Shown: in pieces, positions 36,301 through 40,143 of the stretch
Layout: every line of letters begins with the position of its first letter
Numbering within the stretch: the stretch's first letter is position 1
DNA from: Sphingobacteriales bacterium
GTDB taxonomy: Bacteria; Bacteroidota; Bacteroidia; Sphingobacteriales; Sphingobacteriaceae
NCBI GenBank assembly: GCA_015655115.1
Contig: JAATFQ010000116.1
Span: forward strand, 1 to 40,143
Reading direction: 5' to 3'
DNA: 40,143 nt
The notes under the pieces: generated by a model
What the model saw: only the letters and a program-made list of their open reading frames with translations
Databases searched by the model: none
What the model was told of the DNA's origin: nothing
Made by a program: the position numbers and the translations under genes

Positions 36301-37503
36301 GTAACGATAGAAGTTTCTAATACAGGAAAAGGCATCCCCACGGCCAGTCAACCCAATCTTTTTAATGATTTCTATCAGATCAATCCGAGTACAGATATAG
36401 GAACAGGCTTAGGCTTGTCTTTATCTAAACGAATTGTGGAACTACATCAGGGTACCATTTCCTTTCTAAGTATCCCGGCAGAAGACGGTCATTCAGGTTT
36501 TACCTGTTTTAAGGTTTCCTTGCCGGCAGATACAATCGTGAACATTCATCAACAGCCGCCAAGCGCATTGTATCGCAGACCAGAATCAGCATACAGCGTT
36601 CCGCATGCACCAATTGTCCAGAAAAGGAATGCCAGGCAATCTTCTGCTGGCTGTTTACAGCCGTTTACCTATACTATCCTACTAGCTGAAGACCATGATG
36701 ATATTAGACAACACCTCAGTAATACGTTGGGGAATGATTATGAAATTTTAGAAGCGGAAAATGGGTTACAGGCATGGGAAACAGCAGCTACTCTCTTGCC
36801 AGATTTAGTAATCAGCGACATAATGATGCCCGGAATGGATGGCTTGGAACTTTGCCGGAAAATAAAGACGGATGAACGGACAAGTCATATTTCGGTAATT
36901 CTGCTAACAGCGAGATCTGCTTATATTCACGAAGTTAACGGTCTGGAAACTGGCGCTGATGCTTATATAAGCAAACCTTTTACCGATAAATTACTTCGCT
37001 TAAAAATTCAGAATATGTTAAGTGCTAGGGAAAACCTTCGGAAGAAGTTCGCTCAGATCATGACACTGGAACCAAAGAACCTTATTGTCAACAAAACTGA
37101 ACAGAATTTTCTTAATAAAATCATTCAGATCATTGAAGATAATATGGCAGAGCCCGACTTTGGTGTACCGATATTGGCTATAGAAATCGGAATGAGTAAA
37201 CCTGTGCTCTATAAGAAGATACGCTCGCTTACGGATCTTTCGGTAAATGATCTTATAAAGTCTTTACGTCTTAAAAAAGCCGCCAAAATGCTCCAAAATC
37301 CCAATTTTTCTATCGCTGAAGTCGCTTATGCTGTAGGTTTTAGCGACAGGAAGTATTTTAGCCTCGAATTTAAAAAGATGTTTGGAAAAACCCCAACAAT
37401 TTATATCAGCGAAAATCAGGATAAGATTCACGACGGCTCCTCTTCCATTTCTTCCATTCGCGTAGGACAAGGTGTTGCAGGGGATACAAGTGACATTCCT
37501 TAA
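33334..37503 (+). CDS. Hybrid two-component system sensor-regulator (HTCS) of the PUL
   Basis: 1389 aa. A signal sequence (about 1-29) is followed by a periplasmic sensor of some 13-14 regulator-propeller repeats, recognisable by recurring WVGT/WIGT-GL cores such as LWVGTDYGLSVYD and LWIGTQNGGLNLY, and a Y_Y_Y domain before the membrane helix at about 805-830. In the cytoplasm come HisKA with NISHEIRTPLTL (His851), HATPase_c (LFNLLSNAIKF; GTGLGLSLSKRIV), a receiver domain with DLVISDIMMPGMDG (Asp1162) and a C-terminal AraC-type helix-turn-helix (IAEVAYAVGFSDRKYFSLEF). It senses an oligosaccharide in the periplasm and activates PUL genes. Divergent from the protease gene, 175 bases apart. Confidence 0.96.
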   Translation: MSFRKFSGYKTVRIWSLLFQFLSITAIAQQEVHFDHLNMDKGLSQNSVISIVQDKYGFMWMGTRHGLNRYDGYRFKTYKENTRDTNSIKNDYINVLLKDSRGTLWVGTDYGLSVYDYEHDTFIDINNQYRRKNESAKSVTSLLEDRSGQLWVGTESGLLLLKHPENRQFTEHVNATTTDLPGNNIRCLYQDVQGNIWVGTSTGLCRIIDNNGQLRFQRFYHTTDHRSLSDNYITSLVEDKDNQLWIGTQNGGLNLYNDSSGNFITFRHSLERGSIISDVVRKLALDNMGKLWIGTLEGLSIMDTRTGEVTSYRYDSANKKSLSQNSVYSIYKDKNGSMWVGTYYGGINISYPYVTRFISYQKNNYLPSINCNIISSLLEDKKNNFWIGTEGGGLNYYNRKTGKYKWYLTKKGDEYSIGSNLVKTLYLDHSGILWVGTHGGGLNSFETTTDSFKRYLLNPAIPETLIEEINTITEDEKGQLWIGTQKSGIVVSNVKKNKFSQLEYPLINRRIKGKSVDLIFMDGDDTWIATINELLLLNRKTKILTVFNNMIEHANSLGSNTVNCLTKTRDGELWFGTYYGGVSRYDKKQKRFITYTTEDGLCNNNVIGIEEDSNGHLWLSTGNGLSSFDRFSHTFRNYNTSDGLPGNEFNKKASFRSLSGELFFGGFQGFVSFFANKILTNTKRDQVIMTGLRLLDKPVTINGPDHLLNKNIGLKEHLNFGHNQNTFTLEFALLNFIKPEKNRYAYKLEGYDKTWSYVSTPYATYTNLPAGTYTFFIKGINNDGTYSKNIRKLTITVSPPFYQSWWAYVIYTCCIASLAILVVRYLLIRVVLKKEKEVNAHKLEFFTNISHEIRTPLTLIFGPLEKLINMTTHDLQINNSLRLIRTSTDRLHSLVNELLDFRKIESGHMVLQLSKGDIVVFCKEIFLAFQNLALSKNIRYSFEPEEQEIACVFDPMQLEKVLFNLLSNAIKFCALNGIVNLSLKKNNITVTIEVSNTGKGIPTASQPNLFNDFYQINPSTDIGTGLGLSLSKRIVELHQGTISFLSIPAEDGHSGFTCFKVSLPADTIVNIHQQPPSALYRRPESAYSVPHAPIVQKRNARQSSAGCLQPFTYTILLAEDHDDIRQHLSNTLGNDYEILEAENGLQAWETAATLLPDLVISDIMMPGMDGLELCRKIKTDERTSHISVILLTARSAYIHEVNGLETGADAYISKPFTDKLLRLKIQNMLSARENLRKKFAQIMTLEPKNLIVNKTEQNFLNKIIQIIEDNMAEPDFGVPILAIEIGMSKPVLYKKIRSLTDLSVNDLIKSLRLKKAAKMLQNPNFSIAEVAYAVGFSDRKYFSLEFKKMFGKTPTIYISENQDKIHDGSSSISSIRVGQGVAGDTSDIP

Positions 37504-37583
37504 ATTAGTTATCCTATTGTTCTCCTCATAAGATATATGATCGCTGGGCTTCTTCCATCGCGGTTATTGATAGCTGAATCAGT

Positions 37584-38267
37584 TTACGACTCCAGCACTT
37601 CGATCAGGGCTTTAGCGGTAGGTCCTGCTGAAAGCGGGTTCTGCCCTGTGATCAAAAGCCCATCTGTTTCTACATGAGATAGAAATGGTACCAGTGCTGT
37701 TTTTACTTCTGCACCCAGTTCTTCCAGGCGGGTTTGCAGCTGATAGGGAACATTGCCGCTACGCCCGACCATGGTTTCTTCGGTATTACTGAAGGCGGAA
37801 ATGGTTTTACCTTTCAAAAAGCCGGGTCTTTGCCTTTCTGCACTGATGAGTGCTGCCGGACCATGACATACTGCCGCGACAGGCTTGCCTGAATCCAGAA
37901 AATCAAGAATTAGCAAACCGCTGTTGTTGTCTACCGCCAGGTCCCAGATCGGGCCGTGTCCACCGGGGTAAAATACGGCATCATAGTCAGTATGACTGAC
38001 TTGATCCAGTACACTGGTTTGGCTGAAGGCTGTTTTTGCATGCTCATCATCCTGGAACCTGCGGTTAGAACTGGTGATGTTTTCCGTCAGCTCGCTCATC
38101 GGGTCTACTGGTGGCCTGCCGCCTTTGGGACTGGCGAGAGTTACCGTATAACCTGTATCGATGAATTCGTAATAGGGATCGGTGAACTCGCCAAGCCAGA
38201 CCCCGGTTTTGCTATCGGTATTTTCCATCGCACTATGGGAGGTCAATACCATTAAAATCTTTCTCAT
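37584..38267 (-). CDS. DJ-1/PfpI family protein (Hsp31-like type 1 glutamine amidotransferase fold)
   Basis: 227 aa, no signal peptide. The nucleophile elbow AAVCHGPAAL places catalytic Cys134 beside His135. VWLGEFTDPYYEF gives a conserved glutamate (Glu27), and VFYPGGHGPIWDL is the family oxyanion-loop motif. This arrangement matches Hsp31/glyoxalase III-like members, which act on methylglyoxal or serve as stress chaperones. Which activity applies here is not decided by sequence. The gene starts 6 bases after a small acidic protein gene, so the two are probably cotranscribed. It ends 80 bases from the convergent HTCS gene. Confidence 0.9.
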   Translation of the reverse strand: MRKILMVLTSHSAMENTDSKTGVWLGEFTDPYYEFIDTGYTVTLASPKGGRPPVDPMSELTENITSSNRRFQDDEHAKTAFSQTSVLDQVSHTDYDAVFYPGGHGPIWDLAVDNNSGLLILDFLDSGKPVAAVCHGPAALISAERQRPGFLKGKTISAFSNTEETMVGRSGNVPYQLQTRLEELGAEVKTALVPFLSHVETDGLLITGQNPLSAGPTAKALIEVLES

Positions 38268-38273
38268 ATTGTT

Positions 38274-38426
38274 TTATTTGATATCGTCGGGACCAATTTC
38301 ATTTCCTTCCTCATCTATCTGCTGATTTTTGTCCCATTCGGTATTTGGGGTATCGGTTGACTGCTGCCTGGCAGCTTCACCGTTAGTGTCTTGCGCTTGC
38401 TCGTCTTTTTCTTCTGGATCTTTCAT
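38274..38426 (-). CDS. Small acidic hydrophilic protein (50 aa)
   Basis: ATG at 38426 opens a 50-codon frame ending at TAA 38274-38276, just before the DJ-1/PfpI gene. The protein starts MKDPEEKDEQAQDTNGEAAR and continues through TEWDKNQQIDEEGNEIGPDD to a final IK. It is rich in Asp, Glu, Gln and Asn, with no membrane segment, and is probably disordered. A purine-rich AAAGAGAT stands 5 bases before the start codon, which supports translation. Small proteins of this composition accompany stress genes in related bacteria, but I do not recognise a named family. Confidence 0.65.
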   Translation of the reverse strand: MKDPEEKDEQAQDTNGEAARQQSTDTPNTEWDKNQQIDEEGNEIGPDDIK

Positions 38427-38688
38427 AGTCATCTCTTTTTAGCTTTAGTTTTTAGGCATAACAAAGTCAGGGGTTATTGGTTTATGAAATTTGCAATGCG
38501 CGGTGTTTACAACCTCTGTATCCATCCGCACCAGATATTGGATATTTATGCTATACAACTGATAAAAAGGTTAGGCCTCCTACACGAACTACCCAGTTCA
38601 CGCAGAAGGCCGCTTTGAATATTAAGCATGCTTTCATAATTTGGAATCTGTTATTAGTTTAGCAAGTGTGGCTTTATAATAATTACTA
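38427..38688. other. Intergenic region without a supported gene
   Basis: About 260 bases. Open frames here (38391-38618 and 38477-38662, plus strand) overlap the small acidic gene or lack coding character. The first part should hold the promoter of the minus-strand pair; a near-match TGACTTTG on the minus strand (plus positions about 38454-38461) is the only candidate. Confidence 0.5.
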
Positions 38689-38705
38689 GTTCCCGAATTG
38701 GGAAC
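38689..38705 (+). promoter_or_regulatory. Palindromic operator of the higBA locus
   Basis: GTTCCC (38689-38694) and GGGAAC (38700-38705) are perfect complements separated by GAATT. The palindrome sits 8 bases upstream of the -7 box, where a bound HigA-like repressor would block RNA polymerase. Autorepression through such palindromes is the norm for HigBA systems; binding here is inferred. Confidence 0.65.
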
Positions 38706-38712
38706 GGATTAG

Positions 38713-38720
38713 TATATTTG
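38713..38720 (+). promoter_or_regulatory. -7 box of the higBA promoter
   Basis: TATATTTG matches TAnnTTTG exactly. It ends only 6 bases before the toxin ATG at 38727, so the transcript would start at or very near the start codon, implying a leaderless or almost leaderless message. Confidence 0.55.
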
Positions 38721-38726
38721 TTAAAT

Positions 38727-39033
38727 ATGCGAGTGATAGCAATAAAAACTCTAAATGAATATATTCAAGAATTCCATCAGGCAGAGCAGGCATTATTAAG
38801 TTGGCATGAAGAATCCGTTTCTGCATTGTGGAGTAATCCAAATGAATTAAAAGCCCAATATAAAAATGCTTCTATTCTCAATGAAAAAAGAGTTGTATTC
38901 AATATTCATGGGGATAGTTATCGCCTAATAGTAGATATAGAATACAGATTGAAAATTGTATTTGTTGTCTGGTTTGCATAAACAGTATGATAAAATAAAT
39001 GCTAAAACAATTAGTTATGTTAAAACCAATTAA
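38727..39033 (+). pseudogene. higB: HigB-like mRNA interferase toxin, frameshifted near its C-terminus
   Basis: The frame from ATG 38727 encodes MRVIAIKTLNEYIQEF, then ELKAQYKNASILNEKRVVFN and YRLIVDIEYRLKIVFV, the HigB/RelE-type toxin fold. It stops early at 38981 after VVWFA. The missing tail is still readable one frame over, from about 38968 to TAA 39031-39033: SGLHKQYDKINAKTISYVK. Intact homologues read roughly VFVRFIGTHKxYDKI here, so about five bases appear lost between 38964 and 38970. The restored tail would overlap the antitoxin start, the usual higBA arrangement. The toxin is probably inactive, since the lost motif carries conserved C-terminal residues. Confidence 0.7.
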
Positions 39034-39376
39034 AACTGAGAAAGAATACGATAATGCTCTGGCTCATGTATATGAGTTGATGCAAACTGATATCGTAGAA
39101 GGTTCTGCAATTTCTGATGAATTGGAAATCTTGAGCCTATTAATTAAGGAATATGAATTAGTACATTACCCGGTTTCTTATCCTAATCCAATAGAAGCTA
39201 TAAAGTTTCGAATGGAACAAATGAACTTATCTGAAAACGAACTTAGCAACGTATTAGGTACCCGCTCAAGAAAGTCCGAGATTCTATCAGGAAAAAGAAA
39301 ACTAAGCTTGTCTATGATCCGAAAATTAACAGATGTACTTCACATCCCAGCTAATGTTCTAATTCAAGCTTACTAA
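39017..39376 (+). CDS. higA: HigA-like antitoxin with HTH_XRE-type DNA-binding domain
   Basis: 119 aa from the ATG at 39017; an in-frame ATG at 38999 would add six residues, but 39017 gives the usual start MLKPIKTEKEYDNALAHVYE of this family. An N-terminal helical region (to about 60) is followed by a helix-turn-helix (IEAIKFRMEQMNLSENELSN, then VLGTRSRKSEILSGKRKLS). It would neutralise the toxin and repress the operon through the palindrome at 38689-38705. It looks intact although the toxin is broken. Confidence 0.85.
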   Translation: MLKPIKTEKEYDNALAHVYELMQTDIVEGSAISDELEILSLLIKEYELVHYPVSYPNPIEAIKFRMEQMNLSENELSNVLGTRSRKSEILSGKRKLSLSMIRKLTDVLHIPANVLIQAY

Positions 39377-39391
39377 AGCAATCTTAAACTG

Positions 39392-39565
39392 TTAATGGCG
39401 GAATCCGCCGGATACATCTATGCTCGCACCTGTTACCCAATAAGCTTCATCTGAAGCTAAAAAGGTAATTAAGGATACAATGTCCTGCGGCTTGCCAAAC
39501 TCATCTGCAATTTGCTTTATTGTGAGTGAAGTGCCAAAGCTGCGCTCGGTCGCTTGTATGGGAAG
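39392..39565 (-). pseudogene. C-terminal fragment of a short-chain dehydrogenase/reductase (SDR)
   Basis: The minus strand reads an SDR tail: IADEFGKPQDIVSLITF, then LASDEAYWVTGASIDVSGGF and RH, stop at 39392-39394. FLASDEA-Y-TG-DVSGG is the standard SDR C-terminal signature. Similarity fades upstream of about 39565, and the cofactor-binding and catalytic parts are absent, so only the last 55 or so residues remain. It abuts a plus-strand fragment at 39553-39654. Confidence 0.75.
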
Positions 39566-39654
39566 GATTTGCCTATTTGAATGACGAACAGGTTTTTGAC
39601 GAAAATTACTTCGTGAAAATATACCGAATATTCAGCTCTAAAAGAATTATATAA
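39553..39654 (+). pseudogene. C-terminal fragment of a probable AraC-family regulator
   Basis: A plus-strand frame without a start codon reads VWEGFAYLNDEQ, then VFDENYFVKIYRIFSSKRII, and stops at 39652-39654. FDENYFVKIYR resembles the second helix-turn-helix of AraC proteins (F-D/S-D-x-x-Y-F-x-R/K-x-F-K). The match is short and the identity tentative. It is joined back-to-back with the SDR fragment. Confidence 0.35.
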
Positions 39655-39661
39655 TAGGAGT

Positions 39662-39755
39662 ATTGCGACATTCCATCATTAAAATTGTCGTGATATTGAT
39701 TATTGCGACATTAATTATTATATTTGTCGCAATTAACCCGGTAAATGTCGCGATA
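39662..39755 (+). promoter_or_regulatory. Five-site phased operator array with embedded promoter
   Basis: Core hexamers GCGACA or its complement TGTCGC (one TGTCGT variant) start at 39665 (+), 39686 (-), 39705 (+), 39725 (-) and 39746 (-), with steps of 21, 19, 20 and 21 bases. The extended half-site is roughly ATTGCGACAWTT. An exact -7 box TATATTTG at 39719-39726 is overlapped by the fourth site, and TTG at 39696-39698 lies 20 bases upstream of it as a possible -33 element. The last site ends 3-4 bases before the ATG at 39758. The layout fits tight autorepression by the encoded winged-helix protein. Confidence 0.6.
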
Positions 39756-39757
39756 CT

Positions 39758-40030
39758 ATGAAAGATGATAAAGTTAAATTGTTTAATAAAGCTATATTAG
39801 CAGTATTAAACGATTTTCGGAACGGGGCAAATATTGATGAGATCAGACTAGCTTACAATCCCGGGATAAACATCCGTACGCTGCAAAGGCGCTTAGCAAA
39901 ATTGGCAGAAGAAAGTGCTATTATAATTTCTGGAAATGCACGCTCAACTATTTACAAACTCACAACAAATATCACAGATACTTTACCTAAGACCACATTC
40001 TTAGAGAATCCAGATCTATTGCTGACCTAA
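39758..40030 (+). CDS. Small winged helix-turn-helix protein, possible frameshift at C-terminus
   Basis: 90 aa, cytosolic. NKAILAVLNDFRNGANIDEI and INIRTLQRRLAKLAEESAII, followed by ISGNARSTIYKL, give a helix-turn-helix with a beta-wing, like the DNA-binding modules found alone or attached to Fic proteins in Bacteroidota. The frame stops at 40030, but the next frame reads on in coding-like fashion (SIADLKKPLTVEKKKALTKQ, then LDSIFDEDQKYRQLVA) to TAG 40123-40125. So the original protein may have been longer, with a one-base slip near 40010-40028, or a second gene overlaps. It is the likely ligand of the phased sites upstream. Nothing further can be said at the window edge. Confidence 0.65.
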   Translation: MKDDKVKLFNKAILAVLNDFRNGANIDEIRLAYNPGINIRTLQRRLAKLAEESAIIISGNARSTIYKLTTNITDTLPKTTFLENPDLLLT

Positions 40031-40143
40031 AAAAGCCGCTAACGGTTGAAAAAAAGAAAGCCTTAACTAAACAACTTGACAGTATTTTTGATGAAGATCA
40101 GAAATATAGGCAGCTCGTGGCATAGACTATTGAAGAATTTGGA
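40031..40143 (+). other. Window end; out-of-frame coding-like extension of the winged-helix gene
   Basis: Frame beginning near 40012 encodes a lysine-rich helical peptide including EKKKALTKQLDSIFDEDQ and stops at 40123-40125. After the TAG the same frame reads TIEEFG to the edge. Either this is the shifted tail of the preceding gene or the remains of a longer decayed reading frame. Confidence 0.35.

Noticed and set aside
38391..38662. Overlapping plus-strand open frames of 75 and 61 codons
   Set aside because: The first overlaps the better supported small acidic gene on the other strand; neither shows recognisable protein features.
1..40143. CRISPR arrays, tRNA or rRNA genes, insertion sequences and phage genes
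   Set aside because: None seen: no regular long repeats with spacers, no transposase or integrase-like protein, and no tRNA-like or rRNA-like sequence noticed on reading.

Overview
The window looks like a chromosomal stretch from a Bacteroidota species, most likely a Sphingobacteriaceae member of the Pedobacter/Mucilaginibacter type. This rests on two SusC/SusD outer-membrane pairs, a FecI/FecR-type sigma/anti-sigma pair, a hybrid two-component system, Bacteroidota-style -7 boxes (TAnnTTTG), weak Shine-Dalgarno sequences and moderate G+C. No species call can be made without a search.

Layout. (1) 1-375: 5' part of a minus-strand membrane protein resembling a LytS-like sensor kinase, cut by the window edge. 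(2) 902-7275: plus-strand tripartite RND efflux operon (outer-membrane factor, lipoprotein adaptor, inner-membrane pump) followed by a beta-barrel protein of DUF6268 type and a hairpin terminator. (3) 7660-15854: plus-strand ECF sigma factor, FecR-like anti-sigma factor, SusC-like transporter with STN signalling domain, SusD-like lipoprotein and a TlpA-like thioredoxin. This is a cell-surface-signalled uptake locus without any carbohydrate-active enzyme. (4) 16194-33158: a minus-strand polysaccharide utilisation locus (PUL). In transcription order it holds a metzincin-like lipoprotein protease with an F5/8C-type domain (own promoter), then SusC, SusD, a small frameshifted secreted protein, a GH88 unsaturated uronyl hydrolase, a DUF2264 protein, a GH35 beta-galactosidase, a DUF6067-type putative glycosidase and a heparinase II/III-type lyase. 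(5) 33334-37503: the divergently transcribed hybrid two-component regulator. (6) 37584-38426: DJ-1/PfpI protein and a small acidic protein on the minus strand. (7) 38689-40143: an accessory patch with a higBA toxin-antitoxin locus whose toxin is frameshifted, a deletion scar joining the tails of an SDR gene and a probable AraC regulator, and a small winged-helix gene preceded by five regularly spaced operator-like half-sites.

How the genes work together. In the PUL, the lyase and GH88 form the usual pair for a uronic-acid polymer: the lyase leaves a 4,5-unsaturated uronyl end and GH88 removes it. GH35 removes beta-galactose, and SusC/D import the fragments. No sulfatase is present, which argues against sulfated glycosaminoglycans. 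The protease suggests a glycoprotein or proteoglycan. The promoters of the protease and of susC share a pair of direct repeats (AGGGGTnAAATnGTnAAA) with exactly 22-bp periodicity, 19-20 bp upstream of the -7 box. I propose these are binding sites of the neighbouring hybrid regulator, so protease and PUL would be switched on together. This is the most informative new observation in the window; the phased half-site array near 39.7 kb is the second.
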